Source: Methylobacterium haplocladii (GTDB taxonomy: Bacteria > Pseudomonadota > Alphaproteobacteria > Rhizobiales > Beijerinckiaceae). Taken from it: DNA of 64,000 nt. How positions within the stretch are numbered: the first letter of the stretch is position 1; every line of letters starts with the position of its first letter. Below the pieces are notes generated by a model. It did not search any database and was not told the origin of the DNA. It worked only from the letters and a program-made list of their open reading frames with translations. The stretch lies in contig NZ_BJZT01000028.1 of the NCBI RefSeq assembly GCF_007992175.1, positions 52,657-116,656 on the forward strand, read 5' to 3'. The position numbers and the translations under genes were made by a program. This document shows positions 54,288-62,930 of this stretch, piece after piece.

Positions 54288-55046
54288 CTATCGAGGGCTG
54301 AGGCAGCCGATGTAATCATCCATGGCGCCGTAGGCGGACTGGATGCGCTGGGCCTTGGCCCGGGTTGCTGCCGAGGGTTTTCGGGGATTGCGCTCGATCG
54401 GATTCGGCAGCGTCGCGGCGAGCAGCATCGCCTCGGAGGGCTTCAGGTCCCGCGCGCTCTTGTTGAACCAGTACCGGGCCGCGGCCTCGGCCCCGAAAAT
54501 GCCCTCGCCCCACTCGGCGACGTTTAGATAGATCTCCATGGTCCGCCGCTTGCCCCAGACGAGGTCGGCGAGAACGGAGATCGGGATTTCGATGGCCTTG
54601 CGGATGTAGGAGCGGCCGGGCCATAGGAAGACGTTCTTGACCGTCTGCATGGTGACGGTCGAGGCACCGCGGCTCGGGCCGCCCTCGTCGTCGAGAACGT
54701 CGGTCAGCGATCCCCAGTCGACCCCGCGGTGCATGCAGAATTTCTGGTCTTCCGCAGTGAAAACCGCGCGGACCAGGGCGGGCGCGATCCGGTCGAGGGG
54801 GACGGCGTCCCGCGTTACCGATCGACCCGTCAACCATCGCCCGAGCATCGGGGTTGAGACGGGCATCACCACGCGATAGACGAGCGTCAGCACAAGCGTG
54901 AGGGCGACGAGGACGAGAGCGAAGCGCATGGCCAGCAGGGCGATGCGCCGGGCTCGCGATCCCCGGCGTGGAGGCTCGATCCGCCGCAGGCTGCGCTCCT
55001 GCGGATCCGGCCTGCAGGTTTCCTCCTCGCGTTCCGCCCTAAGCAC
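54288..55046 (-). CDS. mtgA: Monofunctional biosynthetic peptidoglycan transglycosylase
   Basis: A 252-residue GT51 enzyme polymerising lipid II into glycan strands. After a basic cytoplasmic start, residues 38-62 form the membrane anchor (MRFALVLVALTLVLTLVYRV). AVFTAEDQKFCMHRGVDW contains the catalytic Glu, then GASTVTMQTVKNVFLWP, KRRTMEIYLNVAEWGEGIFG and SEAMLLAATLPNP. There is no transpeptidase domain. The start is GTG at 55046; it is divergent from ispA with only 36 bp between. Confidence 0.95.
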   Translation of the reverse strand: MLRAEREEETCRPDPQERSLRRIEPPRRGSRARRIALLAMRFALVLVALTLVLTLVYRVVMPVSTPMLGRWLTGRSVTRDAVPLDRIAPALVRAVFTAEDQKFCMHRGVDWGSLTDVLDDEGGPSRGASTVTMQTVKNVFLWPGRSYIRKAIEIPISVLADLVWGKRRTMEIYLNVAEWGEGIFGAEAAARYWFNKSARDLKPSEAMLLAATLPNPIERNPRKPSAATRAKAQRIQSAYGAMDDYIGCLSPR

Positions 55047-55082
55047 GCCGCACGCGCCAATCCCCGAACCAGGCCTGTCCCG

Positions 55083-56045
55083 ATGACCTCAACGCAGCGT
55101 TCCGACGCCCCGGTCAAGGCGAACGCGTCGGCCGAGCCGTTTTCCCACAGGCTCGCCACGGTCGCCGACGATGTCGAGCGCTTTCTGGTGGCGCTCCTCG
55201 ACGAGACGCTGCGCGCTGGCGAGATTGCCCGCCCTCCCCGCCTGATGGAGGCGATGCGCCACGCCGTACTCGGGGGCGGCAAGCGCCTGCGGCCGTTCCT
55301 GGCGATCGAGACCGCACGCATGCTCGGCGGCTCCGAAGAGGGCGCCATGGCTGCCGGTGCCGGCGTCGAGCTGGTGCATTGCTACTCGCTGGTCCACGAC
55401 GACCTGCCGGCCATGGACGACGACGACCTGCGCCGCGGCAAGCCGACCGTGCACAAGGCCTATGACGAGGCCACCGCGATCCTCGTCGGCGACGCACTTC
55501 AGACGCTGGCCTTCGAGATCACCGCCGACGCGCAGTGGCAGCCCGATCCCGCGATCCGCGCCGACCTCGTGCTCGGCCTCGCCAAGTCGTCGGGCCTCGG
55601 CGGCATGGTCGGCGGCCAGCTCCTCGACCTCTCGGCGGAAGGCCGCTTCGGCGCCGTCTCCCTCGACATCGACGATACGCTGCGCATGCAGGCGATGAAG
55701 ACCGGCGCGATCCTCGCCTTCTCGGTCGAGGCCGGCGCCATCGTCGGCCATGCCGACCGCGCGCAGCGCGCGGCGCTTCTGCGCTACGGCAAGGCGTTGG
55801 GGCAGGCCTTCCAGGTGGCCGACGACATCCTCGACCGCGAGGCCTCTCCCGAAGCGATGGGCAAGGCCACCGGCAAGGACAAGGATGCCGGCAAGGCGAC
55901 CCTCGTCGACCGCCTCGGCCTCGACGGCGCCCGCGCCGAGTGCGACCGCCTCGTCGGCATCTGTGAGGAGGCGGTGGCTCCCTGGGGCGAGCGCGCGTCC
56001 ATCCTGCGCGAGGCGGCGCGGTTCACCGTCGCCCGCAAGGCGTAG
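55083..56045 (+). CDS. ispA: Farnesyl diphosphate synthase (geranyltranstransferase)
   Basis: A 320-residue E-prenyl transferase of the FPP synthase type. GGGKRLRPFLAIETA, LVHDDLPAMDDDDLRRGKPT (first Asp-rich motif) and QAFQVADDILD (second Asp-rich motif) are intact. It condenses IPP with DMAPP and GPP to FPP for hopanoids, quinones and carotenoids. Length and chain-length residues (the HCYSL before the first motif) fit bacterial FPPS, though octaprenyl-type relatives cannot be excluded. Start ATG at 55083. Confidence 0.93.
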   Translation: MTSTQRSDAPVKANASAEPFSHRLATVADDVERFLVALLDETLRAGEIARPPRLMEAMRHAVLGGGKRLRPFLAIETARMLGGSEEGAMAAGAGVELVHCYSLVHDDLPAMDDDDLRRGKPTVHKAYDEATAILVGDALQTLAFEITADAQWQPDPAIRADLVLGLAKSSGLGGMVGGQLLDLSAEGRFGAVSLDIDDTLRMQAMKTGAILAFSVEAGAIVGHADRAQRAALLRYGKALGQAFQVADDILDREASPEAMGKATGKDKDAGKATLVDRLGLDGARAECDRLVGICEEAVAPWGERASILREAARFTVARKA

Positions 56046-56128
56046 ACCGTCGCCGGGTCTCGCGAGCGTCTCTTAGTGTTTCGCCGCCGGCCTGCTCGGT
56101 ACTCGAACCGCGGCTGCACGGGCGAAGG

Positions 56129-56143
56129 TTAAGCAGGCGTTAA
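56129..56143 (+). promoter_or_regulatory. Perfect CtrA box upstream of GGDEF gene
   Basis: TTAAGCAGGCGTTAA: TTAA-N7-TTAA, an exact match to the CtrA master-regulator consensus, followed by C. It ends 82 bp before the ATG of the diguanylate cyclase gene. TTAA is rare in this GC-rich sequence and this is the only full match I found. Confidence 0.6.
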
Positions 56144-56225
56144 CGCTTCGGACCTAAACCTCTGATATCTCACGAACCGGGCCACCTTCCGGTTCGGCTC
56201 GGCAAGGACGCGCGTCGTTCGATTG

Positions 56226-57683
56226 ATGAGTGTCGGCAGCCCGGACCCGCTCGCATCGCTGCTCGAACGCATCCGCCGCAGCTTCTGCGTACGCGCGGCG
56301 ATGGTCCGCTTCAGCGACGACGAGGGCCGACCGGCCGAGTTCCATGCCGGCGCGCCGATTCCCTGGTCCGATAATCCCGCCGCCTGCCGCCTGCAGGCGC
56401 TGGCCGCTGCCGGGACGGTGGTCGTCCCGGACATCGATCTGGAAGACGATGCGGCCGGACGCGCCGCGGACAGGCCGCGCATCCGCTTCTTCGCCGGCAT
56501 CCCGCTCTTGTCGGAGACGGGTTGCCCGTTCGGCGTGCTGAGCCTGTTCCACGCGCAGCCGCGCTGGCTGTCGCCCGTCCATGTCAGGGCGCTCGAAGAT
56601 CTGGCGGCGGAGCTCGCACCGGTGGCCGCACGGCGACGCGACGACGTCATCATCGCGCGTCTCAGGCACCGTCTCGACGTTCAGGCCGCCACGATGCGCG
56701 CGCAGGCCGAGGAACTCGTCCAGGGTCGCGGTACGTTCGAGCGCGCGGCTGCCGGTGCCCGGGTCGGCATCTGGGAATGCGCGTTGCACGACGAAAGCCT
56801 GACCTGGACCGATCAGGTCTACGACCTCTTCGAGATCCCACGGGGCACGCGCCTCGCCCGCCGGACGACGCTAGACTGCTACACGCCGGGCTCGCGCGCG
56901 GTGCTCGAACGGACCCGCTCTGCAGCCATCGCCGGACGCCGCGACTTTCGGCTCGATGCCGAGATCATCACGCTGAAGGGCCGCCGCCGCTGGATCCGGC
57001 TGACCGCCGCGACGGAGTGCCGGGACGGCGTGCCCGTGCGGCTGTTCGGCATGAAGCAGGACATCACCGAACAGACCCTGCTGCTCGAACGGACCCGCTA
57101 TCTGGCCGACTTCGACGTGATGACGGGGCTTGCCAACCGCGCGAGCTTCGAGGCCCGGCTCGCCTACCTCGGCACGGATCCCCGCGACCGCGCGCCCATC
57201 GGCGCACTGCTGCTGATCGATCTCGACGGCTTCAAGCGCATCAACGACGGCTTCGGCCACGCACTCGGCGACGCCTGCCTGCAGGAGGCCGCCCGCCGGC
57301 TACGCGCGGTGTGCGCCGGGGCCGAACTCGTTGCGCGGATCGGTGGCGACGAGTTCGCCGTGCTGATCGGCTGCAGCCTCCGTGAGGGGGTGGCCGAGGC
57401 GCTGGCGGAGGCGATCGTCGCTTCCTTGAGCCAGCCGATGCAGTCCGGCGCCCACGCCTTCCGGATCGGGGCCTCCGTCGGAATCGCCCCCGTCGGCAGG
57501 CCCTGCACACCGTCCGACCTGTTCATCCGGGCCGATACCGCCCTCTATGCCGCCAAGGCAGCGGGCCGTGGCACGTTTCGGACGTTCGACCTCGGCATCG
57601 CCGGCGGTGATCTCGGGCACATGCCGCAGCCGGGCCTGATCGACGGCGAGCGCCGGTCCCTGCGGCGGCCGGCTCTCAACTGA
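56226..57683 (+). CDS. GAF-PAS-GGDEF diguanylate cyclase
   Basis: A 485-residue cytoplasmic protein. Residues 15-145 form a GAF domain ([34 protein letters not shown]). A PAS domain follows (about 170-290; [18 protein letters not shown] and [14 protein letters not shown]). The GGDEF domain begins near 300 with [14 protein letters not shown] and has IGGDEFAVL near residue 372, so the enzyme is expected to make c-di-GMP. There is no EAL domain. Start ATG at 56226; TTG 56223 precedes it. A perfect CtrA box upstream suggests cell-cycle-linked expression. Confidence 0.94.
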   Translation: MSVGSPDPLASLLERIRRSFCVRAAMVRFSDDEGRPAEFHAGAPIPWSDNPAACRLQALAAAGTVVVPDIDLEDDAAGRAADRPRIRFFAGIPLLSETGCPFGVLSLFHAQPRWLSPVHVRALEDLAAELAPVAARRRDDVIIARLRHRLDVQAATMRAQAEELVQGRGTFERAAAGARVGIWECALHDESLTWTDQVYDLFEIPRGTRLARRTTLDCYTPGSRAVLERTRSAAIAGRRDFRLDAEIITLKGRRRWIRLTAATECRDGVPVRLFGMKQDITEQTLLLERTRYLADFDVMTGLANRASFEARLAYLGTDPRDRAPIGALLLIDLDGFKRINDGFGHALGDACLQEAARRLRAVCAGAELVARIGGDEFAVLIGCSLREGVAEALAEAIVASLSQPMQSGAHAFRIGASVGIAPVGRPCTPSDLFIRADTALYAAKAAGRGTFRTFDLGIAGGDLGHMPQPGLIDGERRSLRRPALN

Positions 57684-57784
57684 TCCTTCGTCTCCGGACT
57701 TGCCAGCACCGGGATCGGCTCATTACAGCCGCCAGATACTGGCCCGGCCGACCTGAGCACGGGCGCCATCACGCCGGAGCGACC

Positions 57785-58897
57785 ATGACCACCTACAAGC
57801 TCCTTCTCCTGCCCGGCGACGGCATCGGCCCCGAGGTCATGGCCGAGGTCGAGAAGGTGGTGGGATGGCTCGGCAAAGCCGGCCTCGCGACGTTCGAGAC
57901 CGAGACCGACCTCGTCGGCGGCGCGGCGATCGATACACACGGTACGCCGCTCTCCGACGCGACGCTCGCCAAGGCCGACGCGGCCGACGCGATCCTGCTC
58001 GGCGCCGTCGGCGGCCCGAAATGGGCGGGCGTCGACTACGAGCTCCGTCCCGAGGCCGGCCTGCTGCGCCTGCGCAAGGATCTCGGCCTGTTCGCCAACC
58101 TGCGCCCGGCGATCTGCTATCCGGCGCTCGCCGAGGCCTCGGCGTTGAAGCCCGAACTCGTCGAGGGCCTCGACATCATGATCGTGCGCGAGCTCACCGG
58201 CGGCGTCTATTTCGGGGAGCCGAAGGCAATCACCACGCTGGAGGACGGCTCGAAGCGCGCCGTGGACACGCAGGTCTACACCACCGCCGAGATCGAGCGG
58301 ATCGCCCACGTCGCCTTCGACCTCGCCCGCAAGCGCTCCGGCCGCGTCGCCTCGGCCGAGAAGAACAACGTCATGAAGACCGGCGTCCTCTGGAAGGAGG
58401 TCGTCACCCGCATCCATCGCGAGCACCATTCCGACATCGCCCTGGAGCATGTGCTCGCCGATAATTGCGCCATGCAGCTGGTGCGCCGCCCGAAGCAGTT
58501 CGACGTGCTGGTCATGGACAACCTGTTCGGAGACGTGCTCTCGGACATCGCCGCGATGCTGACCGGTTCCCTCGGGATGCTGCCCTCCGCCTCCCTCGGT
58601 GCCGTCGATGCCAAGGGTACGCGTAAGGCGCTCTACGAGCCCGTCCACGGCTCGGCTCCCGACATCGCCGGCAAGGGCTTCGCCAACCCGATCGCGATGA
58701 TCGGCTCGCTCGCCATGTGCCTGCGGTACTCCTTCGGCCTCGGCGACGCCGCCGACCGGATCGAGGCCGCGATCACGCGCACCCTCGCCTCCGGCGCCCG
58801 CACCCGCGACATCGCCAAGGCGGGCGATGCCGCGATCAGCACCGCAGAAATGGGCGATGCGATCGTTCGTGAACTCGATGCGGGTGGGGCGGCCTAA
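57785..58897 (+). CDS. leuB: 3-isopropylmalate dehydrogenase
   Basis: A 370-residue LeuB oxidising 3-isopropylmalate with NAD+ in leucine synthesis. [20 protein letters not shown] starts the protein; [54 protein letters not shown] and [20 protein letters not shown] carry the substrate and metal site. Length matches. It ends before a strong terminator and converges with a small exported protein gene. leuC and leuD are not in the window. Confidence 0.98.
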   Translation: MTTYKLLLLPGDGIGPEVMAEVEKVVGWLGKAGLATFETETDLVGGAAIDTHGTPLSDATLAKADAADAILLGAVGGPKWAGVDYELRPEAGLLRLRKDLGLFANLRPAICYPALAEASALKPELVEGLDIMIVRELTGGVYFGEPKAITTLEDGSKRAVDTQVYTTAEIERIAHVAFDLARKRSGRVASAEKNNVMKTGVLWKEVVTRIHREHHSDIALEHVLADNCAMQLVRRPKQFDVLVMDNLFGDVLSDIAAMLTGSLGMLPSASLGAVDAKGTRKALYEPVHGSAPDIAGKGFANPIAMIGSLAMCLRYSFGLGDAADRIEAAITRTLASGARTRDIAKAGDAAISTAEMGDAIVRELDAGGAA

Positions 58898-58926
58898 GGC
58901 CGACCGCACGTCCTGACCCCGAACGA

Positions 58927-58953
58927 AAACGGGCCCCGAAAAGGGGCCCGTTT
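58927..58953. terminator. Intrinsic terminator between convergent leuB and an exported-protein gene
   Basis: Perfect 11-bp stem AAACGGGCCCC / GGGGCCCGTTT with a GAAAA loop; the A/T ends give U tracts on both strands, so it can stop transcription from both sides. Confidence 0.88.
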
Positions 58954-58975
58954 CCAAATCCGAAGACGCTTCGTC

Positions 58976-59389
58976 TTAGTAGGGCGAACGGCCCGTGCGC
59001 GAGACGTACGAGGTCGGGTCGATCGCGTCGATCGCAGAGAAATCGACGTTGCGGATTGCGCCGCCACGGGCGCCGATGAACGGGCCGTTGGTGATCGGGT
59101 CGGGCAGGTTGCTGCCGCCGTACATGTCGTTGCGGCCGTAGACCGGCGAGAGCAGGTTGCTGGCCTGGATCAGGTAGGGGCTGGTCGCCGGGTTCGCGAC
59201 GGAACCGTTATAGGCCTCGGTGACGTTACCGGCATCGAGCCAGCTGCGCGGCTTGATGCGGATCGGCAGCGGACGGCTGACGCGGACGTAACCCGGGCCG
59301 CCGTAAGGGCCCTGTGCCTCTGCAGCCGAACCGAACCCGATCGCGGTGACGGAGAGGGCGCCCAGAAGGGCAAGCTTGATGGAGCGCAT
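58976..59389 (-). CDS. Small exported protein, Gly/Pro/Tyr-rich
   Basis: A 137-residue protein with a signal peptide (MRSIKLALLGALSVTAIGFG, cleaved near AEA). The mature part has GPYGGPGYVRVSRPLPIRIK, SWLDAGNVTEAYNGSVANPA and GRNDMYGGSNLPDPITNGPF, no cysteines. No known family; may be a cell-surface or periplasmic protein. Start ATG at 59389. A GTTAAC sequence (59432-59437) lies 42 bp upstream of the start. Confidence 0.7.
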   Translation of the reverse strand: MRSIKLALLGALSVTAIGFGSAAEAQGPYGGPGYVRVSRPLPIRIKPRSWLDAGNVTEAYNGSVANPATSPYLIQASNLLSPVYGRNDMYGGSNLPDPITNGPFIGARGGAIRNVDFSAIDAIDPTSYVSRTGRSPY

Positions 59390-59486
59390 GGCGGGACCCT
59401 GGTTTGCGTGGGCAGAAGCTAAGGGGGGCTCGTTAACAATTAGCCCGTTGCAGAGTAGACGCCTGAGCTCGGCCGTTGTTCCCTCC

Positions 59487-60398
59487 TTACAGCCGAGCTT
59501 CCGCATTTCGCCGCAGTTCCGCCTCATTTTTTCGCGGCCGGCGCGAATTCCGATCGCCTGTTGTAGTTTTGCGACCCGCGATCGATCCGGTCTCCTCCGT
59601 GCCGCGGACGATCTCTGCGACGCCGGCCTTGGCGCCGCAGCCGGCAGTGCGGCGCAATTCGGCTTCCCCGAACACGACCTCGATCGTCGGCGTGGCCGCG
59701 ATGGCGAGCTTGAGGTCGTCGATGGCGCAGGCCACCGTCCGAGGCTCGGGTGCCTGCCCGAGGACGCCGCAGAGCCAGCCGTCGATCCGCATCGCCCTGG
59801 TACCGATGCCGGTGAAGCCCGTGCAGAGCCGGGAACCGTGCCCGCTCAGGGTCGCCTCGACGGTCTCGAACGGGCCGAACTTGGTTTCGATCATGCCGCG
59901 CACGCCGGTGCGGACCACCGACAGCCCCTGCATCTCGGCCGCGCGTCGGGCGAGGGTGACGAACAGGCTCGTCGCCGGGTCGGGAATCTGCCCCGCTTCA
60001 GTCAGGGTCAGCCGCAGGAACGGCGCGTCGATGGCATCGAAGCCGCCCTGGGTCAGGGCATCTTCGCGCAGCCCCGTCGTCGCGTTTCGGCGGGGCGGTT
60101 CGGACCGTGCAGGGGGATCGGCGGCGTCCATGGCGAGCAGCGGCCCAGCCGTGCTGGCGGGGATCGCTGCGCGGGCCGAAGGTGCGGACAGGATGCGCTT
60201 CGGGTCGGTCCAGGCGCTTTGCGACGAGGCTGGAGCGGTCCGGTCTCGCGCGAACAGCGTCAGCCCGGTGATCGCCGCCGCTGCCAGGACGAAGCGAACG
60301 GCGAGGCTGGTACGGCCGAACGCCCGCGGGGCGTCGAGCCGGCGCATGTCGTCTGCGTCGTCGAAGTCCAGGTCGTCGAAGGTCGGTTCGCGCCGCAT
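59487..60398 (-). CDS. Hypothetical membrane-anchored protein
   Basis: A 303-residue protein. A short acidic cytoplasmic start (MRREPTFDDLDFDDADDMRR) precedes one membrane segment at about 30-48 (LAVRFVLAAAAITGLTLFAR) and a periplasmic domain with cysteines in SRLCTGFTG, GWLCGVL, VACAIDD and AGCGAK. No family recognised. The tail is basic (RKTTTGDRNSRRPRKNE). It lies upstream of the small exported protein in the same direction, with a 97-bp gap. Confidence 0.65.
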   Translation of the reverse strand: MRREPTFDDLDFDDADDMRRLDAPRAFGRTSLAVRFVLAAAAITGLTLFARDRTAPASSQSAWTDPKRILSAPSARAAIPASTAGPLLAMDAADPPARSEPPRRNATTGLREDALTQGGFDAIDAPFLRLTLTEAGQIPDPATSLFVTLARRAAEMQGLSVVRTGVRGMIETKFGPFETVEATLSGHGSRLCTGFTGIGTRAMRIDGWLCGVLGQAPEPRTVACAIDDLKLAIAATPTIEVVFGEAELRRTAGCGAKAGVAEIVRGTEETGSIAGRKTTTGDRNSRRPRKNEAELRRNAEARL

Positions 60399-60744
60399 CG
60401 TGAACGCCTCGTGCCGGTGTCGGCGGCAGGCCCGTCAGGCCGCGCACAGTCCGTTGCTGTGCCCTGGAGATTCGAAGGAACGGGTTTCCGAGCGGCTGAT
60501 GTGATCCGGGTTATCCCCCGCCACGTCGCCTCAGGATGAATCGAACCTTGCCGCTCGCTCCGAGGCGGTTCGAGCGGCGACGACGGAACGTGCTCCATCT
60601 CCTTGCGCGCGCAGGACATTTACCTGCACCCGGAATCCTCTTTTTTCCGCGGTGCTCTAAATTGGCTACGATTGCGGTCTGAGGCTCCGTTCCGCCGCGA
60701 ACCTGACGAGGCCGGGGCCACGCCAGTCGAGGGGAGAGAACGCG
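60399..60744. other. Intergenic region (346 bp) before the aldose epimerase gene
   Basis: No credible gene, RNA or repeat. It should hold the divergent promoters of the membrane protein (60398) and the epimerase. An AT-richer patch, TTTTTTCCGCGGTGCTCTAA at about 60642-60661, may be a promoter part. GAGGGGAGAG, 6 bp before the ATG at 60745, is a good ribosome-binding site. Confidence 0.55.
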
Positions 60745-61623
60745 ATGAGTGAGACGATCGAGATCCGGGCCGCCGACGGGACCAGCGCGCGGATCGCGCT
60801 ACAGGGTGCCGAGCCCGTCTCCTGGCAGGTCGGCGGCCGCGAGTACCTCTGGAGCGGAGACCCTGAGCACTGGAACCGGCACGCGCCCTGGCTCTTCCCG
60901 GTGGTCGGCGCCTCGGCGGGGGGCGTGGTGCGTGTGGACGGCCAAACCTACCCGATGGCGCAGCACGGCTTCGCCCGCGACTTGCCCTTCACGGTGGTCA
61001 CGCAATCCGAGGATGCGGTGACGCTGCGGCTGGAGGACAGCGACGCCACCCGGACGCACTACCCCTTCGCCTTCCGCCTCGATATCGACGTGCGGGTGGA
61101 TTCGGCCCGGCTGCTCTTCGTCTGCAAGGTGGAGAACACCGGCGACGTGCCCTTGCCCTACGGGCTCGGCTTCCATCCCGCCTTCCCCTGGCCGTTCGCG
61201 GACGGCGAACGCCGGGCCGTCGGCGGCTATCACGTGGTGTTCGACGAAACCGAATCGCCCGAGGTGCCCGAGATCGCCGAGGGCGGCCTCATTGCCGCCG
61301 AGACGCGCGCCGTGCCGCTCGTCGACACCACGCTTCCGCTCGATCCCGAGCTGTTCAAGGAAGCCCTGGTCTTCCTCGATGCGAAAAGCCGCTCGATGCG
61401 CTTCGTCGGCCCGGGCGATAAGGCGATCGCCCTGGCTGTCGAGGATTTTCCGCACTTCGCGATCTGGACGAAACCGACCGCGCCGTTCCTGTCGCTGGAA
61501 TGCTGGACCGGACACGCGGACCGGGCAGGGTTCGAGGGGGAGCTGGCGGAGCGGGATTCCCAGCGGATCTTGGCGCCGGGCGGCCAGGCGCTGCACGGGG
61601 TGGGGTTGAGCCTGCAAGGGTGA
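60745..61623 (+). CDS. Aldose 1-epimerase family protein
   Basis: A 292-residue mutarotase-fold protein. FPVVGASAGGVVRVDGQTYP and AQHGFARDLPF contain the conserved His, LPYGLGFHPAFPWPF the catalytic His, and FLSLECWTGHADRAGFEGEL the catalytic Glu. The short form is the YihR/LacX-like branch whose sugar substrate is often unknown. It has an own promoter region and a strong Shine-Dalgarno. The next gene is convergent across 76 bp that contain an imperfect inverted repeat. Confidence 0.9.
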   Translation: MSETIEIRAADGTSARIALQGAEPVSWQVGGREYLWSGDPEHWNRHAPWLFPVVGASAGGVVRVDGQTYPMAQHGFARDLPFTVVTQSEDAVTLRLEDSDATRTHYPFAFRLDIDVRVDSARLLFVCKVENTGDVPLPYGLGFHPAFPWPFADGERRAVGGYHVVFDETESPEVPEIAEGGLIAAETRAVPLVDTTLPLDPELFKEALVFLDAKSRSMRFVGPGDKAIALAVEDFPHFAIWTKPTAPFLSLECWTGHADRAGFEGELAERDSQRILAPGGQALHGVGLSLQG

Positions 61624-61699
61624 CTGCTGGATCGCTTCGTTCGTGCGCATCCCCTTCTGCCCCCAAGCAGGGCGAGGGAATGTGCGCAAGACGTGCGGC

Positions 61700-62215
61700 T
61701 CAATCGACGGGCGTTACCGCAATGCGGATCGTCTCGACGGTTGCGTTGCTCACGCTGACGACGAGCGGCTTCGCTCCAACCGAAAAGCGCACGCTCTTGC
61801 GCAGGCTCCCGCAGCCCTTGCGGCCGCTATGCGCGCCCGGCTTGAGGACCGCCCCGCCCGCCTCCGCCACGTCGATCCAGCCCTCGCCCGAGAGCGTCAC
61901 CTGGACTTGACCCGGCGCTGCAGGCGCCGCGAGCCGGACAAAGCCAGCGAAGGTCCCGGGCTTCGGTGCGCGGCTTGGGGCAAGCGGCAGGCCGGCCTCG
62001 GTCGAAGGCTTCAGAGTGAGCGAGGCCGCCGGACGATCCGCCGGCAGGCTCGATCCGGAGGCGAGGACCGGCAGGTCGGGTGCGGAGAACCACGCGGCCT
62101 CGCGCGCCAGTGGCCAGTCGAAGCTCGCGCACAGCTCTGCCTCGGACTTCGCCGCATCCTGCGCCTGGGCGGTGCCGCAGAGGAGCGCGAGAAGAAGCGC
62201 GATGAAGGTCCGCAT
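61700..62215 (-). CDS. Exported hypothetical protein
   Basis: A 171-residue protein with a signal peptide (MRTFIALLLALLCGTAQAQD). The mature part is beta-rich with LCASFDWPLAREAAWF and KPGTFAGFVRLAAPA, and two cysteines (ELCAS, RKGCGSL). No known family. It is upstream-adjacent on the reverse strand to the molbindin gene (5 bp between), so these two are probably co-transcribed with the molbindin first. Confidence 0.68.
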   Translation of the reverse strand: MRTFIALLLALLCGTAQAQDAAKSEAELCASFDWPLAREAAWFSAPDLPVLASGSSLPADRPAASLTLKPSTEAGLPLAPSRAPKPGTFAGFVRLAAPAAPGQVQVTLSGEGWIDVAEAGGAVLKPGAHSGRKGCGSLRKSVRFSVGAKPLVVSVSNATVETIRIAVTPVD

Positions 62216-62220
62216 GGTGA

Positions 62221-62430
62221 TCAGTCGACTGCGATCATGACGTCGGAGCTCTTGATCACGGCGTAAGCGTCACCGCCGACCGTGAGCCCGAGGCTGTCGA
62301 CGGCCTCGTTGGTGATGGCGGAGGTGACGACCTGGCCGGAGGCGATCTCGATCTTGACGTGCGCTGTGGTGGCGCCCTTCTCGACGGAAACGACCTTGCC
62401 CTTGAGCACGTTGCGCGCGCTGATTTTCAT
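62221..62430 (-). CDS. Molybdopterin/molybdate-binding protein (molbindin, TOBE/Mop domain)
   Basis: A 69-residue protein consisting of a single Mop domain: MKISARNVLKGKVVSVEKGA and TTAHVKIEIASGQVVTSAIT, then EAVDSLGLTVGGDAYAVIKS. Such proteins store or sense molybdate as multimers. A molybdoenzyme (at 22975) is the most obvious consumer in the window. It reads just before the exported protein at 62215 in the same direction. No molybdate transporter is adjacent. Confidence 0.92.
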   Translation of the reverse strand: MKISARNVLKGKVVSVEKGATTAHVKIEIASGQVVTSAITNEAVDSLGLTVGGDAYAVIKSSDVMIAVD

Positions 62431-62575
62431 GGTGTGTTCGCTGTCCTGACGACTCGGCCCTGCGAGCGGGCCGTTGCAGCGCTCTTCTGAAGCGTCGCCT
62501 GGGCCGGATCAACCCGTGCGCCGACCGCCGCCGCCGTCGCCGACATGGAACCGACGAGCGTACCTGCAACAGGCG

Positions 62576-62797
62576 CTACCGCGTGCTGCCGGCGATCATC
62601 TCCGCGACGAAAGCACGGGCAGCCGGCCAATCCGTCGTGTAGATCCGACCGGCGACGAACAGCAGAGCCAGCGTCCAGAACACGGAGAGGGCGATGCGGT
62701 TCGCGCGCCGATCGCGAACGGACGGCATCGCGGCCGTTGGGAGCGGTTCGCCGAACGGGTCGTAGCCCTGGTGCCCGCGCTGTGCATTCTCGCTCAT
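62576..62797 (-). CDS. Small single-pass membrane protein, hypothetical
   Basis: A 73-residue protein starting MSENAQRGHQGYDPFGEPLP with one membrane helix at about residues 35-51 (ALSVFWTLALLFVAGRIY). No known family. ATG at 62797 is chosen; a frame to 63022 has no support. It is followed 145 bp later by the molbindin gene. Confidence 0.6.
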   Translation of the reverse strand: MSENAQRGHQGYDPFGEPLPTAAMPSVRDRRANRIALSVFWTLALLFVAGRIYTTDWPAARAFVAEMIAGSTR

Positions 62798-62930
62798 CCG
62801 AGCAGATATCGCCCCTGGCCTAGAAGCGAGCAATGGATGGTTCTTTCGAAAATTCGGCCTCTGGCAGGACAAAACTCGACACGCGTGCCTTTCGACGGAA
62901 TGTCGTTCTCGATCTGGGGTGAGGTGCGGC

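Noticed and set aside
57545..58957. A 470-codon reverse-strand frame over leuB
   Set aside because: Shadow of leuB, which has all family motifs.
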